From NCBI RefSeq assembly GCF_003952165.1, contig NZ_RXFT01000007.1:283758-347757 (forward strand): 64,000 nucleotides of DNA, written 5' to 3'. Shown piece by piece: positions 51,032-60,761 of the stretch. Every line of letters begins with the position of its first letter. Positions within the stretch are counted from its first letter, which is position 1. Position numbers and translations under genes: made by a program. Below the pieces are notes generated by a model. That model had not been told where the DNA came from. It ran no database searches and saw only the letters and a list, made by a program, of their open reading frames with translations. The DNA is from Variovorax guangxiensis. GTDB lineage: Bacteria; Pseudomonadota; Gammaproteobacteria; Burkholderiales; Burkholderiaceae_C.

Positions 51032-51088
51032 CCGGCCGCCCATTCAAGAACAAGCGGTCCAACGAGACCGCATGCCGGAGACAAGTCC

Positions 51089-53824
51089 ATGCGCAAAGAG
51101 CGCCCTGCATCGAAGTTCCTCGCCGTCGCCAGCGCGATCGGCATCTCATTGGCCCTGGCCGCCTGCGGCGGCGGAGGCGGGGGAGGAGGCGGCGGCTTCG
51201 GCTTCCTGCCCCCGACCAGCACGCCGCCCGCCGGCAGCGGCGGCAATCCACCGGCAGGCGACCCACCCGACAACCCGCCGCCTCCGCCCGTGCTGCCGGT
51301 CGTCTCCTGCGCCGACCTCGCAGGCCGGAGCCTGCCTGCCCCGCTGATCAGCCTGCCCACGCAGGGCGCCACCGTCACCAGCGCCACGCCGGTCGCCGCG
51401 AGCGACGCCGGCAACACGCTGGGCGACTACTGCCGCGTGCGCGGCACCATCCAGCCTGTGGACCCCAATTCGCAGTCCATCAACTTCGCGGTCAACCTGC
51501 CCGAGAAGTGGAACCAGAAGACCATCCACTTCGGCGGCGGCGGCTTCGACGGCGTGCTCATCGACGGCACCGAGGTCATCCGCTTCGGCCCCGCCGGCAA
51601 GCCCGCGCCGCTCGCGCTGGGCTATGCCACCTACGGCGACGACTCGGGACACCAGTCGGGCAGCATCACCGACGGCAAGTTCGCGGCCAACGACGAGCAG
51701 CTCGCCAACTACGGCGGCAACTCGCTCAAGAAGACGCGCGACGTGGCGCAGGCGCTGGTGCTCGCGCGCTACGGCATGGCGCCGAAGCACGCCTACTTCC
51801 TGGGCACCTCCACCGGCGGGCGCGACGCGCTGAGCTACATCCAGCGCTGGCCGCTGGACTACGACGGCGTGATCGCCAACGAGCCCGCGCTCAACTACAC
51901 CGGCACGCGCCTGTCGAACGTGGCCGTGGGCCGCGCGCTCTACAACAACGGCGGCGCCGGCTGGATGAACGTGGCGAAGACGCTGCTGGTGCAGAAGGCC
52001 GCGATGCAGGCCTGCGACAAGCTCGACGGCGCGGCCGACAGCATCGTGAGCAATGTCGAAAGCTGCCGCCTGCTGAACAGCCAGGTCCTGGCCTCGCTGC
52101 GCTGCAGCGGCGGCGCGGACACGGGCGACACCTGCCTGTCGGACGCGCAACTCGACACCGTGCGCGCCATCGAATCGCCGCTGGACTTCACGACCTACTC
52201 GCTGGCCAACGGCGTGAAGCGCGCGGGCGGCTACAACCTGCTCGAAGGCGCGCTGGTGGCCGGCCCCTTCACCACGCGCGACCTCGGCACGCGCAAGGTG
52301 CCGGCCAACCCCGCCACCTCGGCCGACGCGAACATGTACGTCACCGGCGACCAGTGGGTGAAGTTCTTCGTCACCCGCATCGCCAACTTCGACACGCTGA
52401 CCTTCGACCCGCTGGACCCGGGCAGCTATGCGGCGCGCGTGACCGAAGTGTCGAATCTCACCGACGCCACCAACCCGAACCTCGCGCCCTTCTTCGCGCA
52501 CGGCGGCCGGCTCATCATGCTGCACGGCCTGGCCGACGAAGTCATCAGCCCGAACTCGACCATCGACTACTACAAGCAGCTCGTCGCCACGCTGGGCCAG
52601 GCCTCGGTCGACCAGAGCGTGCGCTTCTACACCGTGCCTGGCATGGGCCACGGCACCGGCAGCTTCATTCCCAACTGGGACTCGCTCGCCGCGCTCGAAG
52701 GCTGGGTGGAGAACGGCCTCGCGCCCGCCACCGGCGTCGCGGTCGATGCGGTGGCCGGCACCTACGGCCGCACGCGTCCGCTGTGCCTGTTCCCGGCCTG
52801 GCCCAAGTACCGCGGCAGCGGCAGCCTGGACGCGGCCGTCAACTACAGCTGCGTGACCGAGGTCGGCGACCCGCTGGCCTGCCCGAACCTGCCTGCGGCC
52901 GTCACCACCTACAAGGGCGGCGACAGCTTCGGCGAGGAGCTGCGCGTGCAGATCGACCCGGCCACCATGGCCTACACCGTGACCATCGATGCCAGCCTGC
53001 AGCGCACGGTGGGCACGGTGCGCAGCGGCACGCTGGTGTCGGAGGGCAACTGCAGCTATGCCAGCGCGGAGAGCGGGGCGGTGTTCAGCTTCGGCGCGGG
53101 CGGCGTGCTCTCGGGCGGCGTGAATGCGCCCAGCGGCGGCGGCTTCGCGCCGCTGCTGGCGTTCCAGAACGCCTTCCAGAACGCGGCCACGCCGACGGTG
53201 TTCAACCCGGTGGCGAACATCTTCAACGCCGTGGGCGTGCAGCAGGGCACCGGCGGCACGGCGGCGCATGCGTCGTCGGTGCGGCTGCGCAACGCGGGCA
53301 CCTTCCAGTACTGCCGCGATCCGGTCAGCGGCGCCTTCATGACCTACGACGCGAGCTGCACGCAGACCGAGAAGGGCTACATCACCTACAACGGCACGCG
53401 CGGCGCCTTCGACCTGTACACCACCTCGCCCACCGGCAGCGCCGTGACCACCGGCGGCACGCTCACTGGCTCGATGGTCATCGGCCTGGTCAACGGCGTC
53501 GCCGTGCCGGTGCACCTGGTACGCGAATCGGCGGCCAACATGGGCATGCGCGTGTACGGCCTGCAGCAGAGCCTGGTCAGCGGCACGGCGGACGGCAGCT
53601 ACGCGCTGGTCAGCGTCAAGGGCGAGAACCACGATGCCACGGTGGCCGGCACCGGCCTCAACCTCGGCGGCGCGGCGGCCGCGCTGAACTACGACACTCC
53701 CGTGCTCGGCGTGGCGCAGGCCGATGCCGGCCGGCCGGGCAATTTCATCTTCAACAGCGGCGTCCTCGCATTCGTCTCCACCGACACGGCGAAGGCGGCG
53801 CTCGAATTCGGAGTACGCCATTGA
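51089..53824 (+). CDS. Tannase/feruloyl esterase-family lipoprotein with C-terminal beta domain
   Basis: A 911-residue protein. The signal peptide ends in the lipobox LAAC with Cys26, followed by a poly-Gly and Pro-rich linker to about residue 75. Residues about 80-590 form a tannase-family alpha/beta hydrolase: Ser241 in LGTSTGGRDA, Asp483 in HGLADEVI, His521 in GMGHGTGS. In classical members a Cys precedes the Ser and another follows the His, forming a disulfide; here they are Thr240 and Gly522. About 310 C-terminal residues form an unrecognised beta-rich domain with paired Cys. GGAG lies eight bases before ATG 51089. It should cleave an ester outside the cytoplasm; hydrolase, Bug and LysR neighbours suggest an aromatic ester. 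Confidence 0.85.
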   Translation: MRKERPASKFLAVASAIGISLALAACGGGGGGGGGGFGFLPPTSTPPAGSGGNPPAGDPPDNPPPPPVLPVVSCADLAGRSLPAPLISLPTQGATVTSATPVAASDAGNTLGDYCRVRGTIQPVDPNSQSINFAVNLPEKWNQKTIHFGGGGFDGVLIDGTEVIRFGPAGKPAPLALGYATYGDDSGHQSGSITDGKFAANDEQLANYGGNSLKKTRDVAQALVLARYGMAPKHAYFLGTSTGGRDALSYIQRWPLDYDGVIANEPALNYTGTRLSNVAVGRALYNNGGAGWMNVAKTLLVQKAAMQACDKLDGAADSIVSNVESCRLLNSQVLASLRCSGGADTGDTCLSDAQLDTVRAIESPLDFTTYSLANGVKRAGGYNLLEGALVAGPFTTRDLGTRKVPANPATSADANMYVTGDQWVKFFVTRIANFDTLTFDPLDPGSYAARVTEVSNLTDATNPNLAPFFAHGGRLIMLHGLADEVISPNSTIDYYKQLVATLGQASVDQSVRFYTVPGMGHGTGSFIPNWDSLAALEGWVENGLAPATGVAVDAVAGTYGRTRPLCLFPAWPKYRGSGSLDAAVNYSCVTEVGDPLACPNLPAAVTTYKGGDSFGEELRVQIDPATMAYTVTIDASLQRTVGTVRSGTLVSEGNCSYASAESGAVFSFGAGGVLSGGVNAPSGGGFAPLLAFQNAFQNAATPTVFNPVANIFNAVGVQQGTGGTAAHASSVRLRNAGTFQYCRDPVSGAFMTYDASCTQTEKGYITYNGTRGAFDLYTTSPTGSAVTTGGTLTGSMVIGLVNGVAVPVHLVRESAANMGMRVYGLQQSLVSGTADGSYALVSVKGENHDATVAGTGLNLGGAAAALNYDTPVLGVAQADAGRPGNFIFNSGVLAFVSTDTAKAALEFGVRH

Positions 53825-55188
53825 ACAAACGACTTTCCAGCCTCGCGGCTTCCACCGCCTTCGCGCTGCTCGGTGCGGTATCGGGTGCGCAAGCCCACGC
53901 CGCTCCTGCCGGCCCGAAAGCGGCAGCCTGCCCCTCGCCGGTGCCCGAGTCTGCGCGCTGCTACACCGGTGAGGACGGCGCGGGCTCGTTCTACTGGATC
54001 GCCATCCCGAAGGACTGGGCGAAGGACGCCGGCCGCGTGCTCGTGATGCACGCCCACGGCGGCCCCGAGACCGGACCGCCCAAGCTGGAGCGCAGCGAGG
54101 AAGACCTGAAGCGCTGGGCCGTCACCGTGAAGGCCGGCTATGCATGGGCTGCTTCCACCTACAGGCGCGGCGGCTACGGCGTGACCATGGCGGCGGAAGA
54201 CACCGAGCGCCTGCGCCGGATCTTCGTGCGCCATTTCGGCCAGCCGCACCGCACGCTGCTGCACGGTCAGAGCTACGGCGCGGGCGTGGCGGCGAAGGCG
54301 GCGGAGCTCTATGCGCCGGCCGGCGGCGCCAAGTCGCCCTACGACGGCCTGCTGCTCACCAGCGGCGTTCTCGGCGGCGGCAACAGCGCCTACGACTTCC
54401 GGCTCGACCTGCGCGTGGTCTACCAGTACGTCTGCCGCAACCATCCGCGCCCCGACGAGCCGCAGTACCCGCTGTGGATGGGCCTGCCGCTCGATTCGAA
54501 GCTCACGCGCGCCGACCTCGCCGCGCGCGTGAAGGAGTGCACCGGCGTCGGCCTGCCCGCCGCGCAGCGCACGCCCGAGCAGGCGGCGCGGCTGAAGACC
54601 ATTCTTTCGGTCGTGAAGATCCAGGAGCGCTCGCTGCTGGGCCACCTGAGCTGGGCGACGTGGCTCTTCCAGGACCTGGTGCAGAAGCGCCTGGAAGGCC
54701 GCAACCCCTTCGGCAACGTCGGCGTGGTCTACAGCGGCTCGGCCGACGACGCGGCGGTCAATGCCGGCGTGCTGCGCTATGCGGCCGATCCGCAGGCCAA
54801 GGGCGCGCTGGCGGCCGACAGCCAGCCCACCGGCCGCACCGCGCTGCCCACCATGGGCCTGCATGCCATCGACGATCCCACGGCTTTCGTCGAACTCGAA
54901 AATTCCTACCGCCGCATCCGCGACGCGGCCGGTACCGGCGACCTGCTGGTGCAGAGTTTCAGCAGCGAGCGCGAGCACAGCTACCTGAGCGACTCGGAGT
55001 ACCCCGCGCTCTTCGCCGCGCTGCTCGACTGGATCGACAAGGGCGAGAAGCCCACGCCCGAGGGCCTCGCCCAACGCTGCAAGACGCTGATGCCGCGCTA
55101 CGACACCGACGGCAGGAACGGCTGCCACATCCAGCCCGCATGGCAGCCGCCCGCGCTGGAGAGCCGCGTGCCGCCGCGCGCGCCCTGA
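53821..55188 (+). CDS. Secreted alpha/beta hydrolase
   Basis: A 455-residue protein read from TTG 53821, which overlaps the previous TGA (TTGA). From there a clear signal peptide follows (SSLAASTAFALLGAVSGAQA). VLVMHAHGGPETGP supplies the oxyanion-hole region and LLHGQSYGAGVAAKAAELYA the nucleophile elbow with Ser151; the base is probably His in SEREHSYLSD. The acid is not clear. Cys residues at 37, 47 and near the C-terminus could form disulfides. It appears to be translated with the tannase-like lipoprotein, so the two may process one polymer or ester in sequence. Confidence 0.78.
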   Translation: MNKRLSSLAASTAFALLGAVSGAQAHAAPAGPKAAACPSPVPESARCYTGEDGAGSFYWIAIPKDWAKDAGRVLVMHAHGGPETGPPKLERSEEDLKRWAVTVKAGYAWAASTYRRGGYGVTMAAEDTERLRRIFVRHFGQPHRTLLHGQSYGAGVAAKAAELYAPAGGAKSPYDGLLLTSGVLGGGNSAYDFRLDLRVVYQYVCRNHPRPDEPQYPLWMGLPLDSKLTRADLAARVKECTGVGLPAAQRTPEQAARLKTILSVVKIQERSLLGHLSWATWLFQDLVQKRLEGRNPFGNVGVVYSGSADDAAVNAGVLRYAADPQAKGALAADSQPTGRTALPTMGLHAIDDPTAFVELENSYRRIRDAAGTGDLLVQSFSSEREHSYLSDSEYPALFAALLDWIDKGEKPTPEGLAQRCKTLMPRYDTDGRNGCHIQPAWQPPALESRVPPRAP

Positions 55189-55223
55189 ATTCTTTTTTTT
55201 CAATCCAACCTCACGGAGACTCC

Positions 55224-56201
55224 ATGAAGAAACTGTTCGCCCTCGCGGCGATCGCCGCTGCCGCCGTCGCTGCCCATGCGCAGGATTTCCCGGGCGGCAA
55301 GCCCGTCACCATCGTCGTGCCCTTCGCGGCCGGCGGCCCGACCGACCGCGTCGCGCGCGACCTCGCCGAGGCGCTGCGCAAGCCGCTGGGCGGCAGCACC
55401 GTCATCATCGACAACGTGCCCGGCGCGGGCAGCTCCATCGGCGCGGCCAAGGTGGCGCGCGCCACGCCCGACGGCTACACGCTGCTGCTCAACCACATCG
55501 CGATGGCCACCGTGCCCAGCCTGGTGCGCAACGTGCCGTTCAAGGTCGAGACCGACTTCGAGTACCTGGGCATCGTCAACGACGTGCCGATGACGCTCAT
55601 CTCCAAACCCAGCATTCCGGCCGCCAACTACAAGGAGCTGAGCGGCTGGATCGCTGCCAACAAAGGCAAGATCAACCTGGGCAACGCGGGCGTGGGCTCG
55701 GCCTCGCACCTGTGCGGGCTGCTCTTCCAGAGCGCCACCAAAACCGAGATGACGCCCGTGCCCTACAAGGGCACCGCGCCCGCCATCACCGACCTGATCG
55801 GCGGCCAGATCGACCTGCTGTGCGACCAGACCACCAACACCACGCCGCACATCCAGGGCGGCAAGGTGAAGGCCTTCGCCGTCACCACGTCGAAGCGGCT
55901 CGCGCTGCCGCTGTTGAAGGACCTGCCCACGCTCGACGAGGCCGGCCTGAAGAACTTCCAGGTCACGATCTGGCACGGCCTGTACGCGCCCAAGGGCACG
56001 CCCGCGCCGGTGCTGAAGAAGCTCAACGACGCACTCAAGGTTGCGCTGAAAGATCCGGACTTCATCCACCGCGAGGAACAGCTCGGCGCCGTGGTGGCCA
56101 CCGACGGCCGTGTCGAGCCGGCGGGCCACAAGAAGTTCGTGATCGACGAGATCGCGAAATGGACGCCCGTGATCAAGGCGGCGGGCGTCTACGCCGACTG
56201 A
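55224..56201 (+). CDS. Bug-family substrate-binding protein
   Basis: A 325-residue receptor with signal peptide MKKLFALAAIAAAAVAAHAQ. VTIVVPFAAGGPTDRVARDL, DNVPGAGSSIGAAKVARATP, DGYTLLLNHIAMATVPSL and TPVPYKGTAPAITDLIGGQI are Bug landmarks; this is close to the TctC-like core of the family. CGGAG precedes ATG 55224, and a run of eight T separates it from the hydrolase gene, which may weaken read-through. It completes the ester-utilisation cluster as the probable receptor for the released acid. Confidence 0.94.
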   Translation: MKKLFALAAIAAAAVAAHAQDFPGGKPVTIVVPFAAGGPTDRVARDLAEALRKPLGGSTVIIDNVPGAGSSIGAAKVARATPDGYTLLLNHIAMATVPSLVRNVPFKVETDFEYLGIVNDVPMTLISKPSIPAANYKELSGWIAANKGKINLGNAGVGSASHLCGLLFQSATKTEMTPVPYKGTAPAITDLIGGQIDLLCDQTTNTTPHIQGGKVKAFAVTTSKRLALPLLKDLPTLDEAGLKNFQVTIWHGLYAPKGTPAPVLKKLNDALKVALKDPDFIHREEQLGAVVATDGRVEPAGHKKFVIDEIAKWTPVIKAAGVYAD

Positions 56202-56211
56202 GAGCCGCAAG

Positions 56212-56634
56212 CTACCGCCCCACGGCGATCAGCGTCCAGACGATCGCCACCAGCTGGGCGATGTTGATCAGGATCGCGACCACGTGGGTTCTGCGGAACC
56301 CCGGGATCGCGTCCATGTAGTTCGACTGGATCTGCGTGCCCAGCGCATCCATCTTCGGAATCACTTTCTTGCGCAGCACGACGGCGATCGCGGCCAGCGC
56401 CGCGGCGCCGGCCGCGATGCCCAGCCGACCCGCGGAGGCAAAGCTCACCGCCGTCGCGCTCGCCGTGATGAAGGCGGCGACGTAGTAGATGTTGAAGAAG
56501 CCGCGCACGAAGCGCGCGTCCAGCGGCGTGTCGTGCTTGAGCACCAGCAGCGGGATGGAGCCCATGATGAAGTAGGCCGTCGTGACGAGCAGCGCCACCG
56601 TGAAGAACAGGGCGGCGAACATGGCAGCGGACAT
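56212..56634 (-). CDS. Small four-helix membrane protein
   Basis: A 140-residue protein with four hydrophobic segments at about 5-30, 45-65, 70-88 and 118-138. The segment RKKVIPKMDALGTQIQSNYM lies between the third and fourth. The arrangement resembles DUF1772/DUF4149-type small membrane proteins, but I cannot assign a family with certainty. It is transcribed alone, convergent with the Bug gene. Confidence 0.7.
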   Translation of the reverse strand: MSAAMFAALFFTVALLVTTAYFIMGSIPLLVLKHDTPLDARFVRGFFNIYYVAAFITASATAVSFASAGRLGIAAGAAALAAIAVVLRKKVIPKMDALGTQIQSNYMDAIPGFRRTHVVAILINIAQLVAIVWTLIAVGR

Positions 56635-56688
56635 CTGGACTCACCTCCGTGCACAGGCCTCTTCGGGCCTCCTGCGGCGCTGGAACGG

Positions 56689-57225
56689 CTACTCCCTGGG
56701 AATCTGGGCCTCGATTTCCTTGATTACAGCCTCTTTCTCGCGGTTGTATATCTGGGGATCGGCCGGATCGACCGCGTGGGCGCGGTCCTTGGCCTGCTCG
56801 TATTTCAGGCGCAGGTCGGGGCGGCGTTCGAGGATGCCGATGAAGGCCAGCGAATCCCTGTGGACCGGATCGCCGCGGTGGCAGACGTGAATGTTGATAT
56901 TGAAGCGCCGCCCTGCGTGCAGCACCGAGCCGCAGACATACGGCTTCTCGTCGCGGTCGACCCAGACCGGGCGGCGGTGGAAGCCGATGCCTTCGAACTG
57001 CGCCTGCTCCTCGCGCAGGTTCTCGCGGGTGGTGATGGCGGCCGTGTCGATCATGGGCTTGCCGCGCAGGCCGACGATGGCCGTGCTGCCGATGTGCACC
57101 AGCTCCACGCCGGGCAGCCGTGCCTGCACGTACTCGCGCGCGGCGGCGAAGACTTCGGCGTACGCCGGGTCGTAGGCGACGATGTTGCGCTGGTCCAGTC
57201 CCTCGTCGAATGGCTCGATCTTCAT
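56689..57225 (-). CDS. GrpB-family protein (UPF0157)
   Basis: A 178-residue protein with the nucleotidyltransferase-like signature VHIGSTAIVGLRGKPMIDTA and later NINIHVCHRGDPVHRDSLAF, both typical of the GrpB family. The GS...D.x pattern resembles the metal-binding start of nucleotidyltransferases, but the activity has not been defined for most members. It lies 19 bases behind the GlxA-type regulator and may be co-transcribed with it. Confidence 0.88.
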   Translation of the reverse strand: MKIEPFDEGLDQRNIVAYDPAYAEVFAAAREYVQARLPGVELVHIGSTAIVGLRGKPMIDTAAITTRENLREEQAQFEGIGFHRRPVWVDRDEKPYVCGSVLHAGRRFNINIHVCHRGDPVHRDSLAFIGILERRPDLRLKYEQAKDRAHAVDPADPQIYNREKEAVIKEIEAQIPRE

Positions 57226-57244
57226 GGGTCGCTCCGGTGTGTCG

Positions 57245-58198
57245 TCAGCTGGCGAAGCGCCTGCGGTACTCCACGAGGCTCACGCCCAGGCGGCGGCCGA
57301 ATGCGCGCCTGAAACCGTCCACGTTCGCATAGCCCACCGCGTCGGCAAGCCGCTTGGCCGGCAGGTCGGATTCCTCTGCCAGGCGGCGGGCGGCGTCGAT
57401 CCGCGCGTTTTCGACGAACTCGGCCGGCGTGGTGCCGGTCTCGCTGCGGAAGATGCGCGCGAAGTTGCGCTCGCTCATGCCGGCGCGCTGGGCGAGGGCG
57501 GGCACGGAGAGGTCGTCCTTGAGGTTCGCGAGCACGTGGTCCTGCACCTCGCGCATGCTGGAGCGCTCGGAGGTCTGGGCCGCCAGGTGGGCGCTGAACT
57601 GGCTCTGGCCGCCGGGGCGCTTGAGGAACATCACCAGCTGCCGCGCCACGCTCAGCGCGAGGTCGCGGCCGTGGTCTTCCTCCACCATGGCCAGCGCGAG
57701 GTCCATGCCGGCCGTGACGCCGGCGGAGGTGAAGAGCTGGCCGTCGCGCACGTAGATGGCGTCCGACTCGACGCTGGCGAGCGGGTAGTCGGAGGCGAGC
57801 TGGCCCGCGAGCTTCCAGTGCGTGGCCACGCGCTTGCCGTCGAGCAGCCCGCTGGCGGCCAGCACGAAGGCGCCGCTGCACACAGAGCCGTAGCGCCGCA
57901 CGGTGCGCGCCTGGCGCCTGAGCCACTCTTGCAGCTGCGTGTCGGCCGCCATGTCTTCCACGCGGGGGCTGCCGGCGACCAGCAGGGTGTCGATGGCGCC
58001 GCGATGCGTGGCCACCGTGGAATCGACGCCCAGCCGCAGCCCGCCGCTGCTCTTGAGCATGCTTTCGCCGCTGGAGATCACCTGGACGCGATAGGCGCGC
58101 GGGTCGCCCAGCTGCTGCGATGCCTCGGCGAAGACGTCGGCGGGGCCGGCCACGTCGAGCAGCTGGAAACGGGGAAAGGCGAGGATGGCGACACGCAT
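57245..58198 (-). CDS. GlxA-family transcriptional regulator (DJ-1/PfpI plus AraC domains)
   Basis: A 317-residue regulator. Residues 1-175 form a DJ-1/PfpI domain (RVAILAFPRFQLLDVAGPAD, and YGSVCSGAFVLAASGLLDGK with the Cys of the nucleophile elbow), and residues 210-315 form an AraC-type double helix-turn-helix ending in YANVDGFRRAFGRRLGVSLVEYRRRF. ATG 58198 is the natural start. It diverges from a SLAC1-type channel gene, and three 9-base direct repeats lie in the gap, so it probably controls that gene and itself. Confidence 0.94.
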   Translation of the reverse strand: MRVAILAFPRFQLLDVAGPADVFAEASQQLGDPRAYRVQVISSGESMLKSSGGLRLGVDSTVATHRGAIDTLLVAGSPRVEDMAADTQLQEWLRRQARTVRRYGSVCSGAFVLAASGLLDGKRVATHWKLAGQLASDYPLASVESDAIYVRDGQLFTSAGVTAGMDLALAMVEEDHGRDLALSVARQLVMFLKRPGGQSQFSAHLAAQTSERSSMREVQDHVLANLKDDLSVPALAQRAGMSERNFARIFRSETGTTPAEFVENARIDAARRLAEESDLPAKRLADAVGYANVDGFRRAFGRRLGVSLVEYRRRFAS

Positions 58199-58218
58199 GG
58201 CAGACAAGGTCCGGGGAT

Positions 58219-58270
58219 TGGCTGAAAACGCCGTGAGTTGGCGGAAATGGCTCCGGTAGTCTGGCGGAAA
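58219..58270 (+). promoter_or_regulatory. Three direct repeats, candidate GlxA/AraC-type operator
   Basis: TGGCTGAAA (58219-58227), TGGCGGAAA (58239-58247) and TGGCGGAAA (58262-58270) are spaced by 20 and 23 bases, about two helical turns. AraC-type regulators bind such direct repeats on one face of DNA. The array lies between the GlxA-type regulator and the SLAC1-type gene. Confidence 0.5.
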
Positions 58271-58306
58271 ATACACACTAATGCAAATCCAGCCAAGGAC
58301 GACAAC

Positions 58307-59320
58307 ATGCAAAACCAGGCTCTGAACCCTTCCTCCCCGGTGATTTCATCGGTCGCCGCGGTTGCGCCGCGCGCGCAAGCCTCCGTGCGCAACCTCCCGG
58401 TCAACCTCTTCGCCTCCGTGATGGGCTTTTCCGGGCTGGCCCTCGCATGGCGGCTCGCGCATGAGAGCCTGGGCGCGCCGGCCATCATCGGCGAAGCCAT
58501 CGGGGCCTTCGCGCTGGGCGTGTTCGTGCTGATCGCGGCGGGCTACCTGACGAAGCTGGTGAGGCATCCGCAGGCGGTGCACGCGGAGTTCCATCATCCG
58601 GTGGCGGGCAACTTCTTCGGCACCATTGCGATCTCCATCCTGCTGCTGTCGGCCGTCATCGCGCCGTACAGCGCACCCCTCGCTCACCTCGCGTGGACGA
58701 TCGGGCTGCTGGCGACCTTCTCGCTGAGCTTCGCCGGCCTGTCGCGGCTGCTGAAGGGGCAGGTGGATGCCTCGCTCGCGGTGCCGGCGTGGATCATCCC
58801 CGGCGTGGCCACGCTCGATATTCCCGTGACCGGCGCGCACATGCCGATGGCCTGGGCGGCCGAGGCCAACCTGGCTGCCAGCGCCATCGGCGTGGTGCTG
58901 GCCCTCGTGCTCTTCACCATGATCATCGGCCGGCTGGTGCATCGCGATCCGCTCGCTCCCGCCATGGAGCCATCGCTGATGATCCTGGTGGCGCCTTTCG
59001 CCGTGGGCTTTCTCGCCTACACCAACATCGTCGGCGAGATCGACCGCTTCGCCTCGCTGCTCTTCTACTTCGGCCTTTTCATGTTCGCCGTGGTCGCGCC
59101 GAAGGTGTTCCGCCGTGGCGCCAGCTTCGCGCCGGGCTGGTGGGCGATCGGCTTCCCGATGGCTGCGCTGGCCAACGCCGCGCTGAAGTACGCGGAGTCG
59201 CATCCGAGCGAGCCGCTCTGGGCGATCGCCATCGTGCTGCTGGCCGCGCTGAACGTGGCACTGGCGGTGCTCACGGTGAAGACGGTGCGGATCGCGCTCA
59301 ACGGGAAGCTCTTCGCCTGA
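58307..59320 (+). CDS. SLAC1/TehA-family anion channel-like membrane protein
   Basis: A 337-residue integral membrane protein with about ten hydrophobic segments after a polar N-terminus of 45 residues. LPVNLFASVMGFSGLALAWR at about 30-50 and HPVAGNFFGTIAISILLLSA are typical of the tellurite-resistance/dicarboxylate (TDT) family, related to plant SLAC1 and bacterial TehA. It probably passes anions or C4-dicarboxylates. ATG 58307 is chosen over an upstream in-frame ATG at 58238, because the upstream part carries the operator repeats. Confidence 0.9.
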   Translation: MQNQALNPSSPVISSVAAVAPRAQASVRNLPVNLFASVMGFSGLALAWRLAHESLGAPAIIGEAIGAFALGVFVLIAAGYLTKLVRHPQAVHAEFHHPVAGNFFGTIAISILLLSAVIAPYSAPLAHLAWTIGLLATFSLSFAGLSRLLKGQVDASLAVPAWIIPGVATLDIPVTGAHMPMAWAAEANLAASAIGVVLALVLFTMIIGRLVHRDPLAPAMEPSLMILVAPFAVGFLAYTNIVGEIDRFASLLFYFGLFMFAVVAPKVFRRGASFAPGWWAIGFPMAALANAALKYAESHPSEPLWAIAIVLLAALNVALAVLTVKTVRIALNGKLFA

Positions 59321-59329
59321 GCTTTTCGC

Positions 59330-59810
59330 TCAGGCCAGGGCCCGGCCAGTCATGTAGAGCCCGAGCCCGAAGACCGCGTGCGTGACGAGGCTGTGCAGCC
59401 GCGCGATGGCCGGGCGCGGTGTGCGGCTGGCGGCGATGCCGGCGCCCATGGCCGGCTGCATCACCAGCAAGGGCGCGGCCACGCTGCCGATGCCGACGAG
59501 CATTGCGGGGCCGGGCGTGGGAGCAAGCAGCCAGCCCCGGCCCCAGACGGCGAGCAGTACCGCGGCGAATGCGATGCCGATCGTGTAGTGCGCGACCCAG
59601 CCCAGCAGGCGTTCTCCATGTACGGGCGGCGTGGCCGCGATGGGCGTGTGGAAGAAGCGGCCGCGCGGCAGCCAGGCCAGCCAACGACCGACCAGCGCGT
59701 AGTCGAGCGACGGAACGCCCAGCAGGTGCTTGCGGGCAATGGCCCAGAGGTCCATGAGCGCGGTGGCGCCGGTGCCGATCAACACCGCGCCGGCAAGCAG
59801 CTTCGTCGTG

Positions 59811-59824
<14 letters not shown>
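59330..59824 (-). CDS. DUF2938 family membrane protein
   Basis: A 164-residue protein with four hydrophobic segments. TGATALMDLWAIARKHLLGV, GRFFHTPIAATPPVHGERLL and GWVAHYTIGIAFAAVLLAVW are typical of DUF2938. The function is unknown. Its start overlaps the end of the methyltransferase gene by 14 bases, so both belong to one MerR-facing transcript. Confidence 0.85.
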
Positions 59825-60674
<850 letters not shown>

Positions 60675-60714
60675 GATCGTTTCCTCTTGCTTGCCTTCAC
60701 GAGGCGGAAGCCGC

Positions 60715-60745
60715 ACTATGCAAATTCAAGCCGGCTTGAAGTCAA
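60715..60745 (-). promoter_or_regulatory. MerR-type promoter with palindromic operator in a 19-base spacer
   Basis: Read leftward, TTGACT (60745-60740) and CATAGT (60720-60715) are separated by exactly 19 bases, the long spacing typical of MerR-activated promoters. A perfect 16-base palindrome TTCAAGCCGGCTTGAA (60725-60740) occupies the spacer. It reads into the methyltransferase gene, and the MerR gene starts just beyond. Confidence 0.75.
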
Positions 60746-60761
60746 GAGGAGGAGGAAGCAC

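Noticed and set aside
51165..51200. Phase-variable poly-G tract behind the lipobox of the tannase-like gene
   Set aside because: The glycine codons are mixed (GGC, GGA, GGG), so there is no pure homopolymer long enough for efficient slippage.
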